Position numbers and translations under genes: made by a program. Source: Alistipes senegalensis JC50 (lineage in GTDB: Bacteria > Bacteroidota > Bacteroidia > Bacteroidales > Rikenellaceae). Taken from it: a stretch of 64,000 nucleotides of DNA. Positions within the stretch are counted from its first letter, which is position 1, and the number at the start of each line of letters is the position of its first letter. Shown piece after piece: positions 1 through 8,957 of the stretch. The notes under the pieces were generated by a model, which ran no database searches, was not told where the DNA came from, and worked only from the letters and a program-made list of their open reading frames with translations. The stretch covers positions 558,001-622,000 of the forward strand of contig NZ_CP102252.1 of assembly GCF_025145645.1 (NCBI RefSeq), written 5' to 3'.

Positions 1-374
1 CCGACTGCTTCATCCGCGAGAGCCCCGAGGGTTACGAAACGAACATCGGCGACCGGGGCGTGAAGCTCTCCGGCGGACAGCGCCAGCGGCTCTCGATCGC
101 CCGCGCGGTGCTGAAGAACCCCGACATCCTGATCCTCGACGAGGCGACCTCGGCCCTCGACACCGAGAGCGAGAAACTCGTTCAGGAAGCCCTCAACAAC
201 CTGCTCAAAGGCCGCACGTCGGTGGTCATCGCCCACCGGCTATCGACCATCCACAACGCCGACCAGATCATCGTCGTGGACCACGGACGCATCGCCGAGC
301 AGGGTACGCACACCTCCCTGATGGAGCGCAACGGCATCTACGCCAAACTGATCGAAATGCAGTCTTTCGACTAA
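1..374 (+). CDS. ABC exporter ATP-binding domain, C-terminal fragment (MsbA type)
   Basis: This is the end of a gene that begins before the window; the frame is open from base 3. It shows the ABC signature (LSGGQRQR), Walker B with the catalytic glutamate (ILILDEATSALD), the D-loop and the H-loop (VIAHRLST). The sequence before the signature (GYETNIGDRG) is typical of the MsbA/MdlB exporter group, in which a six-helix membrane domain is fused to the ATPase. By family it would flip lipid A-core or another lipid or drug across the inner membrane; the substrate cannot be told from this fragment. The stop lies 31 bases before a histidine kinase gene on the same strand, so the two may be co-transcribed. 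Confidence 0.9.
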   Translation, partial: DCFIRESPEGYETNIGDRGVKLSGGQRQRLSIARAVLKNPDILILDEATSALDTESEKLVQEALNNLLKGRTSVVIAHRLSTIHNADQIIVVDHGRIAEQGTHTSLMERNGIYAKLIEMQSFD

Positions 375-405
375 ATGAAATTCGACTAAATATAAAAACG
401 GCCGA

Positions 406-1911
406 ATGGAAAAACAGTCCCTTTCCATGAACGCAAAAAATCCCGTATCCACTGAACTATTACAACAACTTCTCAACGCATCGGACATCGGATGGTGGCA
501 GCTCGATTTCGGAAAACGCGAAATGACCTGCTCCCCGCTGGCAGCAGAACTCTTCGGCACGGATCGTACGCGCATCACGTTCGACGAAGTTTGCCTGCTT
601 CCCAGAGAAGAACACCGCGCGCAGATCTACACCCGCTGCGCCGCACTCAAAGTCACCGACACGCTCGATGAGACATTCGTCACGACGAACGGCAACAAGT
701 GTCTGCAAATCAAAGCCGTGAAAGTACGCACCGATCCGCGGACGAATACCCGCACGGCCTTCGGCAGCGTGCGCCGCGTCACGAGCGGCAACCCCGAGAG
801 CGCGGAACTCGCCGCCATCAACCAGAACTACAAGGCGGCGCAGCGCAATTACAGCCATCTCGCGCAGCTGATCGAACATCTGCCGATCGGCTACCTGCGC
901 ATCAACATCCTGCGCGACAAAACCGACCGGGCCGTCGATTACCTGCTTTCGTACATCAACCAGCAGGCCGGCCGGATACTGGGCATCCGCACGCAGGACT
1001 TCACCGGAAAAACGGCCAGCGAAACGGGTGTGAATCCCCAGGAGAATATCCCGAGATTCATGCACATCCCCTCCGGAGACTCCCGGGAACACCTCTGGCA
1101 GGCTCCGGATTCGGGACGCTATTGCCGCAGCCTGATCTACAATACCCCGAACGACGACGACGAGCTGGTCATCCTGCTCGAAGACATCACCGAAGCCCGC
1201 CGCAGCGAGGAACAGCTTCGGCGTGCCAAGGAGCGCGCCGAAGAGTCCAACCGCCTCAAATCGGCTTTCCTGGCCAACATGAGTCACGAAATACGCACGC
1301 CGCTGAACGCCATCGTCGGATTCTCGGAACTGCTCGCCAAAGAACCCAGAAGCAAGACCCGCAAGGAGTACAGCGACATCATCCGGCGCAACAACGAACT
1401 GCTGTTGCAGATCATCTCCGACGTGCTCGACCTCGCGCTCATCGAATCCGGACGGTCGGAGGTCGTCCGCACGACTTTCGACGCCCGGGAGTTCGTCCGC
1501 GAAACGGTCGAGGTGTTCCGGCCGCAGTGTCCCCCGGGCGTGGAGCTCCGCATGGAGGAGGAACTTCCGCCGCGCCCGATCCGGGCATACCGGCAGGGAG
1601 TCACCCGGATCATCGGCAACTACCTGCGCAACGCCCTGAAATTCACCAAGAAGGGGTCTATCACGGTGGGATTCTGCGAGATCCCCGGCTACGTCCGCTT
1701 CCACGTCCGGGACACGGGCATCGGCATCGCCCCCGAAGACCACGGGCGCATCTTCGAACGCTTCGTCAAACTCGACACCTTCACGCAGGGAACCGGACTC
1801 GGACTCTCGATCTGCAAATCGGTCGCCGAACAGCTGGGCGGCCGCGTCGGCGTCGATTCGGCCGTCGGACGGGGTTCGTGCTTCCGGCTCGACGTTCCCG
1901 TCCGGAAATAA
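406..1911 (+). CDS. Cytoplasmic PAS-domain sensor histidine kinase
   Basis: The protein has 501 residues and no signal peptide or membrane segment, so it should sense an intracellular cue. Two PAS-like regions (about 10-120 and 145-255) are joined by a short coiled coil. Then come the dimerisation/phospho-acceptor domain with the H-box MSHEIRTPLNA (His294), an N-box around residues 405-413, the G1 box DTGIGI (Asp436) and the G2 box GTGLGLSIC. No receiver domain is attached and no response regulator lies next door, so the partner is unknown. ATG at 406 was chosen; a second in-frame ATG eight codons later is possible. Signal and target genes cannot be inferred. Confidence 0.9.
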   Translation: MEKQSLSMNAKNPVSTELLQQLLNASDIGWWQLDFGKREMTCSPLAAELFGTDRTRITFDEVCLLPREEHRAQIYTRCAALKVTDTLDETFVTTNGNKCLQIKAVKVRTDPRTNTRTAFGSVRRVTSGNPESAELAAINQNYKAAQRNYSHLAQLIEHLPIGYLRINILRDKTDRAVDYLLSYINQQAGRILGIRTQDFTGKTASETGVNPQENIPRFMHIPSGDSREHLWQAPDSGRYCRSLIYNTPNDDDELVILLEDITEARRSEEQLRRAKERAEESNRLKSAFLANMSHEIRTPLNAIVGFSELLAKEPRSKTRKEYSDIIRRNNELLLQIISDVLDLALIESGRSEVVRTTFDAREFVRETVEVFRPQCPPGVELRMEEELPPRPIRAYRQGVTRIIGNYLRNALKFTKKGSITVGFCEIPGYVRFHVRDTGIGIAPEDHGRIFERFVKLDTFTQGTGLGLSICKSVAEQLGGRVGVDSAVGRGSCFRLDVPVRK

Positions 1912-1976
1912 CGCCGGCGCGGTCCCGCTTCGCAACAATCGGGCTTGAAAAAGTCCGATTTATTAAATCTTTTTTA

Positions 1977-1984
1977 TATCTTTG
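1977..1984 (+). promoter_or_regulatory. Probable ileS promoter, -7 element
   Basis: TATCTTTG matches the Bacteroidota -7 consensus TAnnTTTG. It lies 39 bases before the chosen ileS ATG. No clear TTTG is seen at the expected upstream distance. Confidence 0.5.
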
Positions 1985-2023
1985 CTGCTTGTCAGAAAAA
2001 CAGCGAAGAAATTTCTTACCGAT

Positions 2024-5000
2024 ATGAAGTTCAAGGAGTATAAAGGTCTCGATCTGGCCGGCGTAGCCGCCGAAGTGCTCGGCGAATGGGACGCCCGCGA
2101 CACATTCCACAAAAGCATCGACACCCGCGAGGGACACCCCGCATTCGTATTCTACGAAGGCCCCCCCTCGGCAAACGGCATGCCGGGCATCCACCACGTC
2201 ATGGCACGCACGATCAAGGACATCATCTGCCGCTACAAGACGCAGCAGGGCTATCTCGTGCACCGCAAGGCGGGATGGGACACCCACGGACTCCCCGTGG
2301 AGCTGGGCGTCGAGAAGAAACTCGGCATCACCAAGGAGGACATCGGCAAGAAGATCTCCATCGAGGAGTACAACCGCACGTGCCGCGAGGCGGTGATGGA
2401 GTTCACGGGCGTCTGGGAGAACCTCACGCGCAAGATGGGCTACTGGGTCAACATGGACGATCCGTACATCACCTACGACAACAAATACATCGAGACGCTG
2501 TGGTGGCTGCTGAAGCAGCTCTTCGACAAGGGCCTGCTCTACAAGGGCTACACCATCCAGCCCTACTCGCCGGCCGCCGGAACGGGCCTCTCGACCCACG
2601 AGCTGAACCAGCCGGGCTGCTACCGCGACGTGAAGGACACGACCTGCACGGCGCAGTTCCGGGTGATCCGCGACGCCAGGAGCGAGAAGCTCTTCGAAGG
2701 GGTCGAAGGCGACCTCTACTTCCTCGCCTGGACCACAACGCCGTGGACCCTGCCGTCGAACACCGCGCTGGCCGTGGGTCCCGCGATCGAATACGTGCAG
2801 GTCAAATGCCGCAATCCCTATACCGACCGGCCGCAGACGGTCATCCTGGCCAAGGAGCTGCTGGGTTCCTACTTCACCAAAAAGATGGAGGGCACCTACG
2901 AAATCACGGACAAGGTGTGGAAAGGCCCCGAACTGGAAGGCATCCGCTACGAGCAGCTGCTCCCGTGGGTGAAGCCGATGGGCGACGCATTCCGCGTGAT
3001 CGTCGGCGACTACGTGACCACTTCGGACGGTACGGGCATCGTGCACATCGCCCCGACGTTCGGCGCCGACGACGACCGCGTGGCGAAAGCCGCAGGCATC
3101 GCGCCGCTCTTCATGGTTGACCGCGCCGGCAAGAACCAGCCGATGGTTGACAAGCAGGGCAAGTTCTTCCTCGTGGAGGACCTCGACCCGGAATTCGTGA
3201 AGACGAACATCGACGCCGAAAAATACGGGGAGTATGCGGGCCGCTACGTGAAGAACGCCTACGACGAACGGCTGAGCGACGCCGACACGACGCTCGACAT
3301 CGACATCGCGGTGATGCTGAAAGCCGACAACAAGGCGTTCAAGATCGAGAAGCACACCCACTCCTACCCCCACTGCTGGCGCACGGACAAACCGGTGCTG
3401 TACTATCCGCTCGACTCGTGGTTCATCCGCACCACGGCGCTGCGCGACAAGATGATCGAACTGAACAGGACGATCCGCTGGAAACCCGAATCGACCGGCA
3501 CGGGCCGCTTCGGCAAGTGGCTCGAAGGGCTGGTGGACTGGAACCTCTCGCGCTCGCGCTTCTGGGGAACCCCGCTGCCGGTATGGGCCACGGAGGACTA
3601 CTCGGAGGTGAAGTGCATCGGTTCGGTCGAGGAGCTGATGGCCGAGATCGAGAAGTCGATCGCCGCGGGCGTGATGAAGGAGAACCCCTACAAGAATTTC
3701 AAGGTCGGCGACATGTCGAAGGAGAACTATTCGACGGCGAACATCGACCTGCACCGCCCCTATGTGGATTCGATCGTGCTGGTTTCGTCGAAGGGCGAGC
3801 CGATGAAGCGCGAATCGGACCTGATCGACGTGTGGTTCGACTCGGGCGCCATGCCCTATGCGCAGGTGCACTATCCGTTCGAGAACAAGGAGGGCTTCGG
3901 CGAGGTCTACCCCGCCGATTTCATCGCCGAGGGCGTCGATCAGACGCGCGGCTGGTTCTTCACGCTGCACGCCATCGCCTCGATGCTGTTCGACTCGGTG
4001 GCGTTCAAGAACATCATTTCGAACGGACTGGTGCTCGACAAGAACGGCAACAAGATGTCCAAACGCCTGGGCAACGCCGTCGATCCGTTCGAGGTGCTCG
4101 ACACCTACGGAGCCGACGCGACGCGCTGGTACATGATCTCCAACTCGCAGCCGTGGGACAACCTCAAATTCGACAGGGACGGCGTCGATGAAGTGCGCCG
4201 CAAGTTCTTCGGAACCCTCTACAACACCTATTCGTTCTTCGCCCTCTACGCCAATGTGGATTCGTTCACGGGCCGGGAGCCGGAGGTGCCGATGGAGAAG
4301 CGCCCCGAGATCGACCGCTGGATCATCTCGCTGCTGAATACGCTGGTCAAGAACGTGACCGAATCGCTGGAAAACTACGACCCGACCCCGGCGGCCCGCG
4401 CCATCCAGGAGTTCGTGGGCGAGAACCTCTCGAACTGGTACGTGCGCCTCAACCGCAAGCGGTTCTGGGGCGGCGGCATGTCGGAGGACAAACTGGCGGC
4501 CTATCAGACGTTATACACCTGTCTGGAAACCGTCTCGATGCTCGCGGCGCCCTTCGCGCCGTTCATCTCCGACCGCATCTTCACGGACCTCAACGCCGTG
4601 AGCGGCCGCCACACCGACGAGTCGGTGCACCTCTCGACCTTCCCGAAGACCGACGAACGGCTGATCGACACGCGGCTGGAGGAGATGATGTCGCTGGCCC
4701 AGAAGGTCTCGTCGATGGTGCTGGCCCTGCGCCGCAAGGTCTCGATCAAGGTGCGCCAGCCGCTGACCAAGATCCTGATTCCGGTGCTCGACCCGGCAAC
4801 GGCGGAGCATATCTCGGCCGTGAAGAACCTCATCATGGGCGAAGTCAACGTCAAGGAGGTCGAATTGATCGAGAAGACGACCGGACTCATCACCAAGCGC
4901 ATCAAACCCAACTTCAAGACCCTCGGGCCGCGCTACGGCAAGTACATGAAGCAGATCGCCGCGCTGGTGGCCGGATTCTCGCAGGAGCGCATCGCCGAAG

Positions 5001-5419
5001 TGGAGGCGGCGCCCGAGACGGTGCTCGACCTCGGCGGCGAGAAGATCGCCGTGACGCCGGCCGATTTCGAGATCACCTCGGAGGACATGCCCGGATGGCT
5101 GGTCGCCTCGGAGGGAAAACTCACCGTGGCGCTCGACATCACGGTCACCGAAGAGCTGAAAGCCGAAGGCGTGGCACGCGAGTTGATAAACCGCATCCAG
5201 AATATCCGCAAAGACTCCGGGTTCGAAGTCACGGACAAAATCCGCGTCGAAATCGAGTCGAAGCCCTGCGTGGCCGACGGCATCGCCCGCTTCGCCGACT
5301 ACATCGCATCGCAGACCCTCGCCGTGGAGGTGAAAGCCGCGGCGGAGCCGGCCGGCGAGGCGGTCGTGGAGACCGATGTCGATGAAGAGCCCCTGCGCAT
5401 CGCGGTAACGCGGATATAG
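2024..5419 (+). CDS. ileS: Isoleucyl-tRNA synthetase
   Basis: IleS charges tRNA-Ile with isoleucine in the cytoplasm. The 1,131-residue protein has the class I signature in the form GIHH (residues 55-58), a long editing insert, the KMSKR loop (Lys677, in NKMSKRLGN) and an anticodon-binding region with a long C-terminal extension typical of the Bacteroidota form. The frame is open from a TTG at 1982, but ATG 2024 is preferred: it begins the conserved N-terminus and lies downstream of a TAnnTTTG promoter element. It is followed by a DksA-type gene with its own promoter. Confidence 0.97.
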   Translation: MKFKEYKGLDLAGVAAEVLGEWDARDTFHKSIDTREGHPAFVFYEGPPSANGMPGIHHVMARTIKDIICRYKTQQGYLVHRKAGWDTHGLPVELGVEKKLGITKEDIGKKISIEEYNRTCREAVMEFTGVWENLTRKMGYWVNMDDPYITYDNKYIETLWWLLKQLFDKGLLYKGYTIQPYSPAAGTGLSTHELNQPGCYRDVKDTTCTAQFRVIRDARSEKLFEGVEGDLYFLAWTTTPWTLPSNTALAVGPAIEYVQVKCRNPYTDRPQTVILAKELLGSYFTKKMEGTYEITDKVWKGPELEGIRYEQLLPWVKPMGDAFRVIVGDYVTTSDGTGIVHIAPTFGADDDRVAKAAGIAPLFMVDRAGKNQPMVDKQGKFFLVEDLDPEFVKTNIDAEKYGEYAGRYVKNAYDERLSDADTTLDIDIAVMLKADNKAFKIEKHTHSYPHCWRTDKPVLYYPLDSWFIRTTALRDKMIELNRTIRWKPESTGTGRFGKWLEGLVDWNLSRSRFWGTPLPVWATEDYSEVKCIGSVEELMAEIEKSIAAGVMKENPYKNFKVGDMSKENYSTANIDLHRPYVDSIVLVSSKGEPMKRESDLIDVWFDSGAMPYAQVHYPFENKEGFGEVYPADFIAEGVDQTRGWFFTLHAIASMLFDSVAFKNIISNGLVLDKNGNKMSKRLGNAVDPFEVLDTYGADATRWYMISNSQPWDNLKFDRDGVDEVRRKFFGTLYNTYSFFALYANVDSFTGREPEVPMEKRPEIDRWIISLLNTLVKNVTESLENYDPTPAARAIQEFVGENLSNWYVRLNRKRFWGGGMSEDKLAAYQTLYTCLETVSMLAAPFAPFISDRIFTDLNAVSGRHTDESVHLSTFPKTDERLIDTRLEEMMSLAQKVSSMVLALRRKVSIKVRQPLTKILIPVLDPATAEHISAVKNLIMGEVNVKEVELIEKTTGLITKRIKPNFKTLGPRYGKYMKQIAALVAGFSQERIAEVEAAPETVLDLGGEKIAVTPADFEITSEDMPGWLVASEGKLTVALDITVTEELKAEGVARELINRIQNIRKDSGFEVTDKIRVEIESKPCVADGIARFADYIASQTLAVEVKAAAEPAGEAVVETDVDEEPLRIAVTRI

Positions 5420-5421
5420 CC

Positions 5422-5470
5422 CCGATATTCCTGTAAAATTTGGTAATATCGGAATTATTGCTTAATTTTA
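5422..5470 (+). promoter_or_regulatory. Promoter of the DksA-type gene with an overlapping hairpin
   Basis: TTTG (5439-5442), a 20-base spacer and TAATTTTA (5463-5470) form a good Bacteroidota promoter. An 8-bp inverted repeat (CCGATATT 5422-5429 with AATATCGG 5445-5452) overlaps the -33 box. It could be the end hairpin of ileS or an operator. Confidence 0.6.
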
Positions 5471-5484
5471 CATGAAACCAAACA

Positions 5485-5490
5485 AGGAGG
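5485..5490 (+). promoter_or_regulatory. Consensus Shine-Dalgarno sequence
   Basis: AGGAGG lies eight bases before ATG 5499. It decides the start codon of the DksA-type gene and stands out in a window where most starts have only an A/T-rich leader. Confidence 0.8.
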
Positions 5491-5498
5491 ATACGACT

Positions 5499-5879
5499 AT
5501 GGCAGACGAAAGAACACGGTACAGCGACGCGGAACTCGAAGAGTTCAAGCAGCTTATCCTGAAAAAGCTCGAAAACGCCCGCGCGGATTACGAGCTGCTG
5601 CGCGCCACGATCACCCATACGGCCGACAACGACACCGAGGATACGTCGCCGACGTTCAAGGTGCTGGAAGAGGGTGCCGCCACCCTCTCGAAAGAGGAAA
5701 GCGGCCGGCTGGCAGCCCATCAGATGAAGTTCATCCGCAACCTCGAAATGGCGCTCGTGCGCATCGAGAACAAGACCTACGGCATCTGCAAGACCACCGG
5801 CAAGCTCATCCCCAAGGAGCGCCTGATGAAGGTCCCCCACGCCACCGAATGTATCGAGGCCAAGGAAGGCCGCCGGTAA
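5499..5879 (+). CDS. DksA/TraR-family regulator with a degenerate zinc finger
   Basis: The 126-residue protein has an N-terminal helical hairpin followed by the family's C-terminal finger (YGICKTTGKLIP...PHATECIEAK). Only two of the four zinc ligands of a classical DksA finger remain: the second and fourth positions are Thr and Lys. By family it would bind RNA polymerase through the secondary channel and modulate initiation, possibly with ppGpp. An upstream in-frame ATG exists at 5472, but ATG 5499 is preferred because AGGAGG (5485-5490) sits eight bases before it. Such a Shine-Dalgarno is rare in this phylum and absent from most neighbours. The gene has its own promoter and ends before a hairpin terminator. 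Confidence 0.85.
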   Translation: MADERTRYSDAELEEFKQLILKKLENARADYELLRATITHTADNDTEDTSPTFKVLEEGAATLSKEESGRLAAHQMKFIRNLEMALVRIENKTYGICKTTGKLIPKERLMKVPHATECIEAKEGRR

Positions 5880-5977
5880 CCCGGGGGGGGGCAAGAGAGA
5901 GAGGAGAGGGCCGGGAAAAGCCCGGCGCCGAATCCCCGTACGGTTCCGAGGAACGCCCCGTCCGGCCGACGCAATAG

Positions 5978-6008
5978 AAAAAGGTTCACCTTCGGGTGGA
6001 CCTTTTTT
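5978..6008 (+). terminator. Intrinsic terminator with UUCG tetraloop
   Basis: An A-rich arm ending GGTTCACC, a TTCG loop, and a matching arm GGTGGACC run into six T's. It ends the DksA-type transcript. Confidence 0.9.
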
Positions 6009-6064
6009 CGCATCCTGAGGGCCTCCGGATGCGATTTTCCATACTTAATACCGGAAAAAAACGT

Positions 6065-6072
6065 TATCTTTA
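6065..6072 (+). promoter_or_regulatory. Possible -7 promoter element
   Basis: TATCTTTA is one base from the consensus. If used, transcription starts at about the ATG at 6077. Confidence 0.35.
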
Positions 6073-6076
6073 CCGA

Positions 6077-7912
6077 ATGTATGTCCGGTTCTGCATATTG
6101 GTACTGACCCTGACTGCGGCGGCGACCGCCTCTTTCGCCCGCGTCGCAGGCCCCGGTGCGCATATGCCCGACCGTTTCACCCCCGACAGCGCCCGGGTGT
6201 CGAATCCCGACGCCTCGGCCCGCAACCAGCGTCTTTACGACAGCATCGAGTCGAAAACCAACCGCCGCGCCGTGCCGCGCATGCTCTACAAGATGCTTTT
6301 CGTGAAACCCGTCCTCGACACCACCATGAGCGGCCGCGTGACCGACGAAAGCCGCCTGCTGCAACCCTACTCCGGAAAAACCATCGGAGAAATCACCATC
6401 GACCGCCGGCAGGTCTTCGACCCCGGAGGCAACTGGCTCGAACGCACCGCCAACAAGACCCACCGCCTCACCCGCGAACGTGTCATCCGCCGCGACCTGC
6501 TTTTCGAACCGGGCGACACGCTCGATCCGGAACTGATCGTGCGCAACAAACAGCTGATCCGCTCGCGCGGCTACATCGCCGACATCGACATCGCGGTGCT
6601 GCCCGACGCCTTCGACTCGACGCGCGTCAACCTGGCCATCACCACGCGCGACAGCTGGACCATCTCGGTTGACGGAGGATGGTATTCCGAAAGCCGGACG
6701 ATGGTCGGACTCTCCGACGCCAACATCCTCGGCTGGGGCAACAAGCTCAAACTCATGACCAACTTCAGCCGCAAGGACTTCTCCTACGGCGGCAACATGG
6801 TCGAATACGAAATCCCCAACGTACTGGGGAGCTTCTACACCGCGGAGTTCGCCGCCGGGCGCGACTTCTACAACTCGACGCTCGACATGGGGCTGCGCAA
6901 GGAATTCATCAAGCCCACCGACTACGAGATCGGCCTCACGTACAGCGACATCAAATCCAAACGCTACATGGTCGAGCAGGACACCTCGCTGCTGGTCAAG
7001 GAGCGGAACCTCGACGCCTGGGGCGGCTATTCCCGCTACCTGCGGCGGATCGGTTCGAGCGTCTACCTCACGGGACGCTACAACTACCGCCGCGTCAGCC
7101 GGCGGCCTCTGGTGGGACCGCATTTCAACCCGGCGCTGCACGATCAGGACGCCCTGCTGGTCGGGGCGGGACTCTACCGCGAGAAATTCTACACGGCCAA
7201 CATGATCTACGGATTCGGACGCCGCGAGTACCTGGCGACGGGCTACAAGGCCGAGCTGACGACGGGCTATTCGTGGGGCGAATTCAACGATGCCATGTAC
7301 CTGGGAATGAGCTACGAGACCGGAGGATTCCGCGGCGTGGGCTACATCATGGGCGGATTCACGCTGGGAAGCTACATCGACCTCAACGACGGCATGTGGC
7401 ACCGCAGCGCCGTGGATGTCGATCTGCGGTGGTTCTCCAACCTGTTCCTCTTCCGGCGCAGCCGCATCCGCCAGTTCCTCGCCTTCAACTACACTCAGGG
7501 GTGGAACCGCGGCACGGGCAGCGACGAAAGCATCCGATTCACCCGCACCGACGGATTGCAGGCCCTCGAAGAGCACATCATCGGCACCAACCGCATGATC
7601 CTCAACACCGAAACGGTCGTTTTCACCCCCTATCAGCCGCTGGGATTCCGCATCGCCGTCTTCGGATTCGCCGACTTCGGGCTGATCGGCTATTCGCCCA
7701 ACATCTTCAAGAACGACTTTTTCACCTCGCTCGGTCTGGGCGTGCGGTTGCGCAACGAACGGCTGGTATTCAACACGATCCAAATCCGGCTGGGCATCGC
7801 CTTCGGCAAAAACGGACTGGTCGAAAGCGAGTATTTCCGCCTCTCGAACTCCACGCGCATGGAGCAGTACCGCTACCGCCCGACACGTCCCGAGATCGTC
7901 GAATTCAAATAG
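6077..7912 (+). CDS. Omp85-like outer-membrane beta-barrel protein with POTRA-like domain
   Basis: The 611-residue protein starts with a signal peptide (hydrophobic run FCILVLTLTAAATASFA). A POTRA-like region follows at about 95-190, with the characteristic opening TIGEITIDRR and the element LIRSRGYIADIDI. The rest is rich in alternating aromatic and polar strands ending in a C-terminal barrel. The family (BamA/TamA/surface antigen) inserts or exports outer-membrane proteins, or forms surface channels; this one has fewer POTRA units than BamA, so it is probably not BamA itself. Start is uncertain: ATG 6029 in the same frame would add 16 residues. With ATG 6077 the mRNA would be almost leaderless, because TATCTTTA (6065-6072) lies only four bases upstream. 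Confidence 0.8.
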   Translation: MYVRFCILVLTLTAAATASFARVAGPGAHMPDRFTPDSARVSNPDASARNQRLYDSIESKTNRRAVPRMLYKMLFVKPVLDTTMSGRVTDESRLLQPYSGKTIGEITIDRRQVFDPGGNWLERTANKTHRLTRERVIRRDLLFEPGDTLDPELIVRNKQLIRSRGYIADIDIAVLPDAFDSTRVNLAITTRDSWTISVDGGWYSESRTMVGLSDANILGWGNKLKLMTNFSRKDFSYGGNMVEYEIPNVLGSFYTAEFAAGRDFYNSTLDMGLRKEFIKPTDYEIGLTYSDIKSKRYMVEQDTSLLVKERNLDAWGGYSRYLRRIGSSVYLTGRYNYRRVSRRPLVGPHFNPALHDQDALLVGAGLYREKFYTANMIYGFGRREYLATGYKAELTTGYSWGEFNDAMYLGMSYETGGFRGVGYIMGGFTLGSYIDLNDGMWHRSAVDVDLRWFSNLFLFRRSRIRQFLAFNYTQGWNRGTGSDESIRFTRTDGLQALEEHIIGTNRMILNTETVVFTPYQPLGFRIAVFGFADFGLIGYSPNIFKNDFFTSLGLGVRLRNERLVFNTIQIRLGIAFGKNGLVESEYFRLSNSTRMEQYRYRPTRPEIVEFK

Positions 7913-7975
7913 GACGAAAAAGGGACGGAGTCCGAAACTCCGCCCCCGCTGAACTTTTTAATTTATCCGCTTACG

Positions 7976-7996
7976 GCACTTCCCCGAAGTGCTTTT
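7976..7996 (+). terminator. Intrinsic terminator after the Omp85-like gene
   Basis: GCACTTC and GAAGTGC pair over a CCC loop and are followed by four T's. A second, T-less hairpin (CGGAGT/ACTCCG) lies at 7926-7942. Confidence 0.75.
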
Positions 7997-8123
7997 ACCT
8001 GCGGGTGCTGATCCCGGCCACGCCGTCGCCCCCCTTTTCGCCGCAGCGTCGCAAGAATCACGCCATTCCTGTTCTGCGGATAATTAGTCAGCGCGTTTTC
8101 TTTCGATTTTCCATATTAATACG

Positions 8124-8131
8124 TATATTTA
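8124..8131 (+). promoter_or_regulatory. Probable -7 element of the kinase-murQ operon
   Basis: TATATTTA ends four bases before ATG 8136, with TTTC 19 bases upstream (8101-8104) as a weak -33. The transcript would have almost no 5' leader. Confidence 0.5.
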
Positions 8132-8135
8132 ACCC

Positions 8136-8957
8136 ATGCTAATCATTGCCGACAGCGGATCGACCAAATGCACGTGGGTCGCGGACGACGGCGCGCGGAC
8201 GACATCCGTGCGCACGCGGGGAATCAACGCCGTGCAGCACTCCGCGGAACAAATCCGCGAAGCGCTCGCCGAACTGCCTCCGTACGGTGCGGTGAGGGCC
8301 GTGCGGTTCTACGGCGCCGGAGGCGGCGCGAGTTTCCCCGAGGCGAGCGAAAAGCTGCGCCGGGAACTGGCGGCGCATTTCGGAACAGAGGAGATCGTCG
8401 TCGAATCGGACCTGCTGGGTGCGGCGCGCGCCCTCTTCGGCCGCGGCGAAGGCATCGCCTGCATCCTCGGCACCGGCTCCAACTCGTGCTGGTGCCGCAG
8501 CGGCGAGATCCTGACAAACGTGCCCCCGCTGGGCTATGTGCTGGGAGACGAGGGCGGCGGCGTGCATCTGGGACGCAATCTCCTGAACGGCATCTTCAAG
8601 GGGCACATTCCGCTGAAAGAGGAATTTTTGGCGGCGACCGGGCTCAGCTACGAGGAGATCATCCGCCGCGTCTACCGCGAGCCCTATGCCAACCGCTTCC
8701 TGGCGTCGTTCGCCCCCTTCATCCTCGCGCACACCGATTGTCCCGAGGTGCGCGAAATGGTCCGCCGCTCGTTCGGCGAATTCGCCTCCCGCAATCTGAG
8801 CCGCTATCCGCAGGGGCTTCCCGTTTCGTTCGTGGGCGGCATCGCGGCCCGCTTCGGGGAACTGCTGCGCGAAACGCTGGAAGCGGAGGGCTACCGCATC
8901 GGAACCATCGTCGAATCCCCCGCCGAGGGGCTTTTGAAATACCATCATGGAAGATAG
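8136..8957 (+). CDS. BadF/BadG-type amino-sugar kinase (probable MurNAc/GlcNAc kinase)
   Basis: The 273-residue protein belongs to the actin-fold sugar kinases: phosphate-1 motif ADSGSTKCTW at the N-terminus, ACILGTGSNS in the middle, and the adenosine-side glycines GDEGGGVHLG. It overlaps murQ by 11 bases. Tannerella forsythia, also a Bacteroidota, uses a BadF-type kinase (MurK) beside MurQ to phosphorylate MurNAc taken up without a PTS. The same role is inferred here: making MurNAc-6-phosphate, and possibly GlcNAc-6-phosphate, from recovered peptidoglycan sugars in the cytoplasm. Pure GlcNAc kinase activity is the alternative. Confidence 0.8.
   Translation: MLIIADSGSTKCTWVADDGARTTSVRTRGINAVQHSAEQIREALAELPPYGAVRAVRFYGAGGGASFPEASEKLRRELAAHFGTEEIVVESDLLGAARALFGRGEGIACILGTGSNSCWCRSGEILTNVPPLGYVLGDEGGGVHLGRNLLNGIFKGHIPLKEEFLAATGLSYEEIIRRVYREPYANRFLASFAPFILAHTDCPEVREMVRRSFGEFASRNLSRYPQGLPVSFVGGIAARFGELLRETLEAEGYRIGTIVESPAEGLLKYHHGR

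Noticed and set aside
1781..3970. Open frame on the - strand across the histidine kinase end and ileS
   Set aside because: Spans two real genes and the ileS promoter; no domain.
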